Positions 28,186 to 35,264 of a DNA stretch of 64,000 nt are shown here, piece after piece; the stretch's first letter is position 1, and each line of letters starts with the position of its first letter. The DNA is from Aquimarina sp. Aq78 (GTDB lineage: Bacteria; Bacteroidota; Bacteroidia; Flavobacteriales; Flavobacteriaceae). Under the pieces are notes generated by a model. It was not told where the DNA came from. It did no database searches and was given only the letters and a program-made list of their open reading frames with translations. Position numbers and translations under genes: made by a program. The stretch is taken from contig NZ_OMKA01000003.1 of the NCBI RefSeq assembly GCF_900299525.1, forward strand, positions 434,001 through 498,000, written 5' to 3'.

Positions 28186-29367
28186 TTACAAATCCCTAAA
28201 TGCAGATGGGGTTTGTGAATTAAATTTCTTAAATGCTGTATTAAAAGCAGATTTTGAGTTATATCCCACACGTTCTGCAACTTCTTCAATAGTAAGTTTT
28301 TTACCTAAATCCGTCTTTAAAATAATCTTAGCCTCCTCTACTCTATATGAAGCTAATAACTCGAAGAAAGTCATTTCCAGTTTTTCATTAATAACTTGAG
28401 ATACGTGATGAGAACTTTGATTTATAGATTTTGCCAGACCTGATAAAGAAGCAGTACCGCTAGTAAAATATTTTTTATTCTGCATTTGATCTTTTATAGC
28501 TTCCAGAATTATCTTTTTATTATCTTCTTCTAAAGAAGATTTTTTGTATTTCAATACAGGGCCTTCCAAAAAGTTAGACACTTGGTTAAAGTAATTTGAA
28601 TCATTCATAATTTGATATGCCGTCATAAAAATCATAAATGATAAATAGAGAAAAATCAAATAATCTCCAACATCACTTTCAAAATTCGATTTCACCAAAA
28701 TTAAAATAACCATGACGATTAGGAAATGATAAAACGAATTCCTTAAATATTTTAAAGCTTTATTGGTTGTTTTGAAAAAAGATACACCTTCTTTTTTGGT
28801 TTCAATTAGTAATCGTCTAGTGAGTATAATATTGTAAACAAAAATATGTATAATAGTTCCTATATTAACATAATTACGAATACTTAATGGATCTCCTGCA
28901 TAGGCTTCTGAAGTTGAAATTTCAGCAATTCCCAATTGCATAACACGAATATTATCATTGTATTTAAACACCTCTAGTTGGGTAAAGAAAAACATACAAT
29001 ATCCTAACCACAATAGAAAAGGTATAAAATGCAACCCATCTTTTCTACCTCTTTCATCTCCTAATTGAGATGTCATAAACAAGTAAATTAATGGTGCGAT
29101 TACAAAATTTAAAGGTTCAGAAAAGTTAGTTAGCCATAATACTTGAAAAATATAACCGGTATAATTAAACCATCCCTCCAACATTATAAGTGATAAGACA
29201 AGTAATAAAAACCCCATAAAGAGATTTGGAGATTTATTTTGAAGTGATTTTTTAATCAAAAAGTATGAAACAAAAAAACCAAAGAAAATCCCAATAAAAA
29301 TGATTGCCCCTATAAAATTTATATGAATTGGTACTTGTTGCATAACCAAATTTAAAACTAAATTCAT
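28186..29367 (-). CDS. Membrane-bound AraC family regulator
   Basis: The 393-residue protein has about seven membrane segments in its first 250 residues and a C-terminal AraC helix-turn-helix (about 290-393; TIEEVAERVGYNSKSAFNTAFKKFN, TPSAFRDL). This membrane-AraC architecture is common in Flavobacteriia and suggests sensing within or across the inner membrane. It is 120 bp upstream of the acyltransferase gene on the same strand, a natural target. The signal is unknown. Confidence 0.9.
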   Translation of the reverse strand: MNLVLNLVMQQVPIHINFIGAIIFIGIFFGFFVSYFLIKKSLQNKSPNLFMGFLLLVLSLIMLEGWFNYTGYIFQVLWLTNFSEPLNFVIAPLIYLFMTSQLGDERGRKDGLHFIPFLLWLGYCMFFFTQLEVFKYNDNIRVMQLGIAEISTSEAYAGDPLSIRNYVNIGTIIHIFVYNIILTRRLLIETKKEGVSFFKTTNKALKYLRNSFYHFLIVMVILILVKSNFESDVGDYLIFLYLSFMIFMTAYQIMNDSNYFNQVSNFLEGPVLKYKKSSLEEDNKKIILEAIKDQMQNKKYFTSGTASLSGLAKSINQSSHHVSQVINEKLEMTFFELLASYRVEEAKIILKTDLGKKLTIEEVAERVGYNSKSAFNTAFKKFNSQTPSAFRDL

Positions 29368-29502
29368 GCTTATTAGATATTTCTAATAATAATTTCATAA
29401 AACAAGTAACAATACCTGACAATAATTTAATTGAAATTTTTTTCTATATAAACCTTTTGAAGCGACATAAACAATATAAATTATTAGCTAAAAATATAGG
29501 TG

Positions 29503-29540
29503 TAAAAAGCAGTAAACTTCTTTGTGTAAAGAAGTTTACT
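29503..29540 (-). terminator. Rho-independent terminator of tRNA-Pro(GGG)
   Basis: A perfect 13-bp stem (AGTAAACTTCTTT at 29511-29523, complement at 29528-29540, loop GTGT) is followed on the minus strand by a T-run at 29507-29503. It lies just after the tRNA 3' end. Confidence 0.8.
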
Positions 29541-29544
29541 TATG

Positions 29545-29619
29545 TCGGGTAGAGAGGATTCGAACCTCCGATCTCTGGTCCCCCAGACCAGCACTTTAAC
29601 CGGACTAAGCTACTACCCG
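29545..29619 (-). tRNA. tRNA-Pro (anticodon GGG)
   Basis: The 75-nt minus-strand sequence folds as a cloverleaf: acceptor CGGGTAG paired with CTACCCG, anticodon stem CTGGT/ACCAG around the loop CTGGGGG (anticodon GGG), and T-arm with GGTTCGAATCC. The discriminator is A, and the CCA end is not encoded. It decodes CCC and CCU. A TATATTTG -7 box lies on the minus strand at 29702-29695, and a strong terminator follows. Confidence 0.92.
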
Positions 29620-29694
29620 TATTTCAAAAAAAAATTCCAAGCATTCGAAACTCCTACCTCCCCGTCCTATGTCACATCCCGAAAAATCAGAGTG

Positions 29695-29702
29695 CAAATA
29701 TA
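29695..29702 (-). promoter_or_regulatory. Candidate -7 box of tRNA-Pro(GGG)
   Basis: TATATTTG on the minus strand fits the Flavobacteriia TAnnTTTG box exactly and is followed by CAC, as at the other tRNA-Pro promoter (33715-33722). No TTG -33 element is seen at the expected spacing. Confidence 0.55.
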
Positions 29703-29825
29703 ACTTTTTATTCTAATTTTTGAGAATCGATTATTAACTAAAATTTTAAAAAATTTATAACGATTGCACTTTAACCTCAGCCATATTTAAACTCTTTTTG
29801 AAGAGGTATTTGTACAAAAATGAAA

Positions 29826-29860
29826 TAAAAAAGGCTATCAAGTTATTTTGATAGCCTTTG
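29826..29860 (-). terminator. Rho-independent terminator of peptide genes
   Basis: A perfect 12-bp stem (AAAGGCTATCAA at 29830-29841, complement at 29848-29859, loop GTTATT) is followed by TTTTATTT on the minus strand, directly after the stop of the peptide gene at 29866. Confidence 0.85.
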
Positions 29861-29865
29861 TGAAA

Positions 29866-30069
29866 TTATCTTATTTCAATGAGATCCAGACAGACAAGTT
29901 TTGCCGTACACGCTTTCATATCAATATGCCAGTTACATCCAGGTGGTGGTGGTGCTAAAGGAAATATGCAGTCATCAATATCCCCAATTGAAATTCTTGC
30001 GGCTCCTCCTTTTATTTCCTTTTGTTGAGTCTTACTCAAAGGCTTTCCTAATTTTTGTAAATCTTTCAT
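29866..30069 (-). CDS. Double-glycine leader peptide (bacteriocin/RiPP-like precursor)
   Basis: From the preferred ATG at 30069 the peptide has 67 residues. The leader MKDLQKLGKPLSKTQQKEIK ends in the Gly-Gly site typical of ComC/bacteriocin-type leaders cut by C39 peptidase-containing ABC exporters. An in-frame ATG at 30090 would add seven residues. The predicted mature part is about 45 residues with four cysteines and a PPPPG stretch (LAPPPPGCNW). Modification enzymes or an exporter are not adjacent. It is followed by a strong terminator and preceded by a second leader peptide gene. It may be a bacteriocin, a signal peptide or a modified peptide. Confidence 0.75.
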   Translation of the reverse strand: MKDLQKLGKPLSKTQQKEIKGGAARISIGDIDDCIFPLAPPPPGCNWHIDMKACTAKLVCLDLIEIR

Positions 30070-30102
30070 AGTTGAAAATTTTGTATCCAAGTATACACAA
30101 TA

Positions 30103-30249
30103 CTAGTTATGTATATCATCAGTAGTTCCTGTTAATGTTCCTAATTTCTTAATCGCTTCCATTTGTCTTGCTATCTCAGCCAAAGCTGCAGCTAAACCAT
30201 CTATTCCCCCGTTAGTTTCTCTTAATTCCTTACCTGTTAAATTTCTCAT
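30103..30249 (-). CDS. Second small double-glycine leader peptide (48 aa)
   Basis: ATG at 30249 to TAG at 30103 encodes 48 residues. The leader MRNLTGKELRETNGG ends in Gly-Gly and resembles the LSKxEqkxIxGG leaders of Bacteroidetes secreted peptides. The remaining 33 residues are an amphipathic Ala-rich helix (LAAALAEIARQMEAIKKLG) followed by a polar TGTTDD tail, with no cysteine. It is upstream of the larger peptide gene by 33 bp on the same strand, making a probable two-peptide unit. Too short for standard ORF listing. Confidence 0.65.
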   Translation of the reverse strand: MRNLTGKELRETNGGIDGLAAALAEIARQMEAIKKLGTLTGTTDDIHN

Positions 30250-30504
30250 TTTTTGATTGAATTTTAATTAAACATTATTTCTTTGAGTTGCTTCCTATTG
30301 AAAACTTTGGTAAAACTAATGTGCAATGATCTCAAATTATGAGACTCCAAAAAATAATTTTTAAATAGTCAGAATTTATGACCTCTTTTTAAACCCACTA
30401 CACTAGGAAATACCTATGTTTTAGGATAAGAAATCAGTATAGAAATACAGGAAATAATTTAAATCAAGTCCTTTTTAAAGGTTATCGGGTGATATGTATA
30501 CTTA

Positions 30505-31527
30505 TTAATCTCTTTCCAGAATCTTGATCATTTTAAATGATTTTAATAGATGAAACAACCCTGGTAAAATAACGGTTCCTCCGATAATAAGAGTTATTCC
30601 TAAGACTTTAATAACACTATCCGGAGCTATGTCTTCTATTAAACTAACACTCCCGGTTTGGGTAATTATTATATCTGGGTAATGAGAAACCATAACTGCA
30701 AGTAAAATCAAAAACACCTGTAATCCAGCAAAAAACCTACTCCATATAGTGTCTCCCTTAGTAATAGTCTTCCACAAAGGAAATAATAAAAGAGCAGAAA
30801 GTACAACAGAAATTATAGCAAAAGGACTCTTTATAAATCCTTGTACGAATACATTCCCTGAGATGTATCCATATCCAAAAGTTAACAGTCCTACAACAAA
30901 AACAATAATTGTAGCAATAGCAGATTTTCTAATATAGATATTTTCATGTCCTTCTTTAGACTCTCCTATTAATAATACAGAAGATAAAAACGCGCAAAGT
31001 GATGCAAAAAATAATCCAACCAATATGCTAAACACATTAAACCATGGCTTTACAAATGCTTCATAAAATGTTAAGGAACCAATGTCATCTACTATACGTA
31101 TTTCACCACTAATTAATGCCCCGAATACCATCCCTAAAAATATCGGAGTTATTAAACTAGAGATTTTAAACATGTTATCATATAATTTTTGAGAATTATC
31201 AATAATAGCATCATAATGTCTAAACACAAAAGCTACTCCTCTTAGTGTAACTCCTAATAGTATTATCGTAAGTGGAATATGTAAACTCACTACCATAATA
31301 TTATAATAAACCGGAAATGCTATCCACAGAATTACAATCAAAATGATAATCCAAATATGATTAGCTTCCCAAACAGGTCCCATTACACGATAAATAGTTT
31401 TCTTAGTTATTTTCTGGTTTTCTTCTGAAGAAAAAAGTTCTACAATACCGGCTCCATAATCTGCTCCTCCCAAAACTACATATAGATACAAGGAAAAAAT
31501 CAAAAAGAATAATACAACGTACAACAT
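30505..31527 (-). CDS. cydB: Cytochrome bd-type ubiquinol oxidase subunit II
   Basis: The 340-residue integral membrane protein has about nine segments and the CydB family start VLGGADYGAGIVELFS, with PVWEANHIWIIILIVILW containing the conserved W-E-x-N-H-x-W motif. Subunit II packs against CydA in the inner-membrane bd oxidase, which reduces oxygen to water with quinol and works at low oxygen. The gene starts 2 bp after the cydA stop and is its operon partner. Length is within family norms. Confidence 0.96.
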   Translation of the reverse strand: MLYVVLFFLIFSLYLYVVLGGADYGAGIVELFSSEENQKITKKTIYRVMGPVWEANHIWIIILIVILWIAFPVYYNIMVVSLHIPLTIILLGVTLRGVAFVFRHYDAIIDNSQKLYDNMFKISSLITPIFLGMVFGALISGEIRIVDDIGSLTFYEAFVKPWFNVFSILVGLFFASLCAFLSSVLLIGESKEGHENIYIRKSAIATIIVFVVGLLTFGYGYISGNVFVQGFIKSPFAIISVVLSALLLFPLWKTITKGDTIWSRFFAGLQVFLILLAVMVSHYPDIIITQTGSVSLIEDIAPDSVIKVLGITLIIGGTVILPGLFHLLKSFKMIKILERD

Positions 31528-31529
31528 AT

Positions 31530-32831
31530 TTAGTGATTTGAATTATTTAACACCTTTATTTGCCTAAGCATTAACCACGTAACAGCGACTGATAAGGTAA
31601 GATATACTGCAACATAGGTATAGAAACTAAATACAATACCGGGCATAGGAGTCACTGCATCTTTGGTTCTCATTATTTTATGAATTATCCAGGGTTGTCT
31701 TCCTACTTCTGTAACAATCCACCCAGCTTCTAAAGCAATAAATCCCATTGGGGCCAGTATCACAAATAATAGCCAATACTTATGATTAGTAAACCATTTT
31801 TTCTTTTTTAGCGATATAAAATATAGGATTCCTGCAAATAATAAAAGGGTACCTATTCCTACCATGATCTGAAATGCATAATGTACCATAGGTACATTAG
31901 GTCGTTCATCTTCAGGAAAATCGTTTAATCCTTTTACTTCTGCATCAAAATCTGAGAATGCCAAAAATGACAACATTCCGGGGATTTCAATTTTATAGTT
32001 TACTTCTTGTTTTTCGGTATCTACAATGCCACCTATATATAATGAAACTCCTTTTTCTGTATTATAGTGAGCTTCCATCGCTGCAAGTTTCACAGGTTGT
32101 CGTTCTGCAATATCTTTAGCAGAAATATCACCGCTAATCGGCTGTAATATTGCTGCTATCGCTCCGAATGTTATTGCTATCTTAAATGCTTTTTTATGTA
32201 ATTCTACTTTTCTTTTTCGATATACCTGATATGCATGAACTCCCGCAACGGCAAAACCAGTAGCTGTAAAAGCAGCCAATGTCATATGTAAAGCTTGTGT
32301 AAACCAGGCGGGGTTTAACATCGCCTGAATCGGATCTATATTTAGGAATTTCCCGTCTATATAGTCAAATCCTGTTGGAGCATTCATCCACCCATTTGCT
32401 GCTACTACCAAAATACCAGATGCTACTCCAGACAAACCAATAATAACACCAGTTATCCAATGAAATTTTTCTGGTAGTTTACCCCATCCATATAAATAAA
32501 ACCCTAAGGCTACCGCTTCAACAAAAAATGCTGCTCCTTCTAATGAAAAAGGCATCCCGATAATAGGACCAGCATGTTTCATAAACTCAGGCCAGAGTAG
32601 TCCCAGCTCGAAAGATAATGCTGTTCCAGAAACTGCACCGGTAACAAAAAAAATGGCAACGCCTTTTTGCCATGATCTGGTTAAAACTAAATACACTTTA
32701 TCTTTTGTTTTCAACCATTTATAGTGTGATACTACCATAAAAAAAGGCATGACCATACCAATACAAGCAAAAACAATATGAAATATTAGGGTAAATGCCA
32801 TTTGGAGTCTTGCCGCATCAAGGTTTTCCAT
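31530..32831 (-). CDS. cydA: Cytochrome bd-type ubiquinol oxidase subunit I
   Basis: The 433-residue protein has nine membrane segments, an early haem-ligand histidine in FTLIFHIVFACIG, the quinol-loop text RQPVKLAAMEAHYNTE with the conserved Lys and Glu, and the GWIVTEVGRQPW motif. The length suggests the short Q-loop form. It carries haems b558, b595 and d for quinol oxidation and O2 reduction at the inner membrane. A Crp/Fnr-like palindrome at 32891-32904 and a -7 box lie upstream, suggesting redox or oxygen-linked activation. Confidence 0.97.
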   Translation of the reverse strand: MENLDAARLQMAFTLIFHIVFACIGMVMPFFMVVSHYKWLKTKDKVYLVLTRSWQKGVAIFFVTGAVSGTALSFELGLLWPEFMKHAGPIIGMPFSLEGAAFFVEAVALGFYLYGWGKLPEKFHWITGVIIGLSGVASGILVVAANGWMNAPTGFDYIDGKFLNIDPIQAMLNPAWFTQALHMTLAAFTATGFAVAGVHAYQVYRKRKVELHKKAFKIAITFGAIAAILQPISGDISAKDIAERQPVKLAAMEAHYNTEKGVSLYIGGIVDTEKQEVNYKIEIPGMLSFLAFSDFDAEVKGLNDFPEDERPNVPMVHYAFQIMVGIGTLLLFAGILYFISLKKKKWFTNHKYWLLFVILAPMGFIALEAGWIVTEVGRQPWIIHKIMRTKDAVTPMPGIVFSFYTYVAVYLTLSVAVTWLMLRQIKVLNNSNH

Positions 32832-32860
32832 AGAATTTGTCTTTTAAATCTTTAACGTTA

Positions 32861-32868
32861 TAAAGATA
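32861..32868 (-). promoter_or_regulatory. Candidate -7 box of the cydAB promoter
   Basis: TATCTTTA on the minus strand differs from TAnnTTTG at one base. The nearest TTG is only 13 bp upstream, a poor -33, which fits a promoter needing an activator. Confidence 0.45.
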
Positions 32869-32890
32869 CTTTTCAGGATAACAAAAGTTA

Positions 32891-32904
32891 GTAACATTGG
32901 TTAC
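32891..32904. promoter_or_regulatory. Crp/Fnr-type palindrome upstream of cydA
   Basis: GTAACATTGGTTAC is a palindrome with 5-bp arms and a 4-bp centre. Its centre is about 40 bp upstream of the start site implied by the -7 box, the usual position of a class II Crp/Fnr activator. The regulator is not identified. Confidence 0.5.
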
Positions 32905-33125
32905 AAATGTGAAAAAAAAATGTTTTTCCGGAAGCTTCTTTTGGTCTATAAAGATACGATCTAGCTCTGGTATAATAGTTATACAAAGACTTTATTTTTT
33001 CATGAAAATCATGCTCATAAAAGCGTTAATACCTGTACATCTACAATATGCTTTCTTCTAATAAATTCGATGTGTGACAACTATTCTGACCTTGATCTCA
33101 TTAGAACTGTTCTCCTCGGGAAAAA
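32905..33125. other. Intergenic region between cydA and the NTF2-like gene
   Basis: The divergent gap holds the cydA regulatory sites at its left and the NTF2-like gene promoter at 33126-33156. No further gene or RNA was recognised. Confidence 0.4.
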
Positions 33126-33156
33126 TTGACAAGGGTTAAGGGAAAAACTACATTTT
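33126..33156 (+). promoter_or_regulatory. Candidate promoter of the NTF2-like gene
   Basis: TTG at 33126-33128 and TACATTTT at 33149-33156 are spaced by 20 bp, close to TTG-N17-23-TAnnTTTG with one mismatch. The leader to the ATG would be about 60 bp. Confidence 0.45.
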
Positions 33157-33225
33157 CTGGCAACAATGATCCTCGCATCTTTACACCATCAAATAGTAAT
33201 CAATAATTAATCTAAAAAAATAAAC

Positions 33226-33582
33226 ATGGAAAATACAATTGAAACAAACCTTAAACACGTTCATGAATTATTATCAAAAGGAGCTTTTATCGAAGCTATG
33301 GATTCCTATTTACATGATGATGTAGAATTAAAAGAAGCTAATGATGCTCCTAAAAAAGGGAAAGCGTTCAACCTTAAGTTCGAGCAGGATTTTATAGATA
33401 ATCAACTTTCTGAGTTTATTAGATATGATGTAAACAATTATGCAGTTAATGGAAACCATTCTTTTTATGACGCCGTGATGGAATTAAAATTAAAAGATGG
33501 TAGTACTATGCTTTCAGAACAGACTGTTGTTACAGAGTGGAAAGATGGAAAAATTTACAGAGAACGTTACTATCACGCATAA
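33226..33582 (+). CDS. NTF2-like (SnoaL-type) protein
   Basis: This 118-residue soluble protein matches the SnoaL/NTF2 cone fold: an N-terminal helix pair (HVHELLSKGAFIEAMDSYLHDDVEL) and the closing strands EQTVVTEWKDGKIYRERYYH. Proteins of this size are mostly uncharacterised and may bind or isomerise a small molecule. It is a single-gene unit with its own promoter and a terminator at 33607-33640, and it lies between cydAB and tRNA-Pro. Confidence 0.87.
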   Translation: MENTIETNLKHVHELLSKGAFIEAMDSYLHDDVELKEANDAPKKGKAFNLKFEQDFIDNQLSEFIRYDVNNYAVNGNHSFYDAVMELKLKDGSTMLSEQTVVTEWKDGKIYRERYYHA

Positions 33583-33606
33583 TAGTGTACCCCCATACCT
33601 ATATAG

Positions 33607-33640
33607 AACCCCTTTTATGTCTAGCATAAAAAGGGGTTTT
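33607..33640 (+). terminator. Rho-independent terminator of the NTF2-like gene
   Basis: A GC-rich hairpin pairs ACCCCTTTTATG with CATAAAAAGGGGT (one bulge) and ends in a T-run, about 25 bp after the stop. Confidence 0.85.
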
Positions 33641-33689
33641 ACTGGTTTCTAAAACAAGGATAAAAAAAATCTTCACTTTATAACCTAAT

Positions 33690-33722
33690 TTGGTTCTATT
33701 TTAAATGATTTGTCTATATTTG
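33690..33722 (+). promoter_or_regulatory. Promoter of tRNA-Pro(TGG)
   Basis: TTG at 33690-33692 and a perfect TATATTTG at 33715-33722 are separated by 22 bp, matching the Flavobacteriia consensus. The tRNA begins 27 bp downstream of the -7 box. Confidence 0.75.
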
Positions 33723-33748
33723 CACCCTCAAAAGGGAAATACACACCT

Positions 33749-33823
33749 CGGGGTGTAGCGTAGCCCGGTTATCGCGCCGCGTTTGGGACGCGGAGGTCGC
33801 AGGTTCGAATCCTGCCACCCCGA
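33749..33823 (+). tRNA. tRNA-Pro (anticodon TGG)
   Basis: The 75-nt sequence forms a cloverleaf: acceptor CGGGGTG with CACCCCG, anticodon stem CCGCG/CGCGG around TTTGGGA (anticodon TGG), and T-arm AGGTTCGAATCCT. The discriminator is A; CCA is not encoded. It reads CCA and other CCN codons. Its 3' end and terminator appear to be the integration target of an island extending to about 43.7 kb. Confidence 0.95.
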
Positions 33824-33825
33824 CT
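33808..33825 (+). other. Putative attachment core (tRNA-Pro 3' end)
   Basis: AATCCTGCCACCCCGACT, covering the T-arm and acceptor end, recurs at 37785-37802 with one mismatch. Such a partial tRNA copy is the usual footprint of a tyrosine-recombinase element. Confidence 0.5.
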
Positions 33826-33864
33826 AAAGAAATCCAATCACTATTGTGGTTGGATTTTTTATTT
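33826..33864 (+). repeat. 39-bp direct repeat, copy 1 (includes tRNA terminator)
   Basis: This sequence is identical to 43673-43711 in the same orientation. It holds a Rho-independent hairpin (AATCCAATCAC with GTGGTTGGATT, one G-T pair) and a T-run, acting as the tRNA-Pro terminator. The two copies bound about 9.8 kb of accessory genes. Confidence 0.85.
33831..33860 (+). terminator. Rho-independent terminator of tRNA-Pro(TGG)
   Basis: An 11-bp stem with loop TATT followed by six T residues, eight bases after the tRNA end. Confidence 0.85.
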
Positions 33865-34284
33865 TCATGTATTTTATTCAATTTAAGTCTAATTCAAAAA
33901 GAATAAGTTTTAGTATGCTAATACTATATACTTCATTGAATACAACTTGTTAAGTTCAAATTCCAATAAAAAATTATCATTACAAGAATTATAGTAATTT
34001 CTTTCAATTTATAAATCAGGAGATTTAATGGATCTATTTCTATAGTAACATTTAAAATCATCCATATTTTATTGAATTGTTACAATGAAACCTTAATTTT
34101 ATTGGGTTAATTTTCATTTTTGAAGCAAAATGCCAAAAAAACCTATCTAACTGGTAATTAATAAAATAATAACAATCGCATACTGCGTTATCCTCTTGCT
34201 TATTCAAACCTCCTTCGCAAAGCGAATAATATTTTCATACAAATGGTTATTCTATTTACAATATTAAAAGGTAACTATATTTCT
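33865..34284. other. Non-coding stretch at left end of the putative island
   Basis: About 420 bp of very AT-rich sequence with no convincing ORF. It separates the tRNA terminator from the AraC promoter. No hairpin or repeat beyond those listed was seen. Confidence 0.4.
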
Positions 34285-34292
34285 TATATTTG
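34285..34292 (+). promoter_or_regulatory. Candidate -7 box of AraC gene
   Basis: TATATTTG fits TAnnTTTG exactly. No TTG lies at the usual spacing. An imperfect palindrome, GCATAT...ATATGC at 34294-34316, overlaps the expected start of transcription and could be an operator. Confidence 0.5.
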
Positions 34293-34348
34293 AGCATATC
34301 TATATTAGATATATGCGTAATGTCCATATACATACATTATAGTTAATT

Positions 34349-35197
34349 ATGAGAGAAGCAAAATTCATAAAAGGCAACATCTTGAAATTTCATGTTAACC
34401 ATGATATTTCTGGAGTTCAGTTAATGAACGCTAATTTCAAATCTAACAAAGCTTCATTACATTATCACCCTGAGTTTATTATTGGTGTAATGGAAAGTGG
34501 TGTACAATCGTATTGTCCAAAGTCACCTAAAGAAAAAATAATTTCTAAGGGACATATCTCAATGATAAATCCAGAGAGAATCCATAGTAACAAAAATGTT
34601 GATGATGAAGGCTACCAGTATAGAACTTTTAATATACAGCCAGAAGTTTTTCAACAGATTGCAAATGATATGGCACAGGATGAGGTTACACTTCCAAATT
34701 TTGATAAGGTCACAGTAAAAGACAAACATCTAGAAGAACAATTATTACATCTACATAATTATCTTTTTTCGAATCAGTTTGATACCATTCAAAATCAAAA
34801 TTGTTTTTATGAAACGTTTGCTTATCTTGTAAAAACTCACGGTTCAAATAAACTAAAAGTAGATGAAATGTCTACAAATTCCATCATTGCTAACCGTGTA
34901 AAAGATTATTTACACACCTACTTTGATTCCAAAATAACATTAGAACAATTATCAGAGGTTTCGGGTTTAAGTACTTATTATTTAAATAGAGTTTTTTCAA
35001 AATCAATTGGTATTCCTCCGCATAAGTATTTGACGAACTTAAGACTCAATAAAGCTCAGGAATTGTTGAAGCTTAAAAACTCGGTTACAGAAGTGGGCTA
35101 CATGGTTGGATTCTTCGATCAAAGCCACTTTACAAGAAATTTCAAATCTTTTTTAGGGATTACCCCTAAACAATATCAGTCTTCCATTTCCCAATAG
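34349..35197 (+). CDS. AraC family transcriptional regulator
   Basis: The 282-residue protein has an N-terminal cupin sensing domain (about 15-140; SLHYHPEFIIGVMESGVQS with metal-type histidines) and a C-terminal AraC domain (about 180-282; LEQLSEVSGLSTYYLNRVFSKS and TEVGYMVGFFDQSHFTRNFK). It lies 67 bp upstream of the PLP decarboxylase gene on the same strand, which is its most likely target. The effector is unknown; amino acids or amines are plausible from the neighbour only. Confidence 0.92.
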   Translation: MREAKFIKGNILKFHVNHDISGVQLMNANFKSNKASLHYHPEFIIGVMESGVQSYCPKSPKEKIISKGHISMINPERIHSNKNVDDEGYQYRTFNIQPEVFQQIANDMAQDEVTLPNFDKVTVKDKHLEEQLLHLHNYLFSNQFDTIQNQNCFYETFAYLVKTHGSNKLKVDEMSTNSIIANRVKDYLHTYFDSKITLEQLSEVSGLSTYYLNRVFSKSIGIPPHKYLTNLRLNKAQELLKLKNSVTEVGYMVGFFDQSHFTRNFKSFLGITPKQYQSSISQ

Positions 35198-35264
35198 CAA
35201 GATTATACAATTTTTTCAGGTCTACCTATTTTAATTTTGTTTCTCATTAAAACAGAATAAAAAA

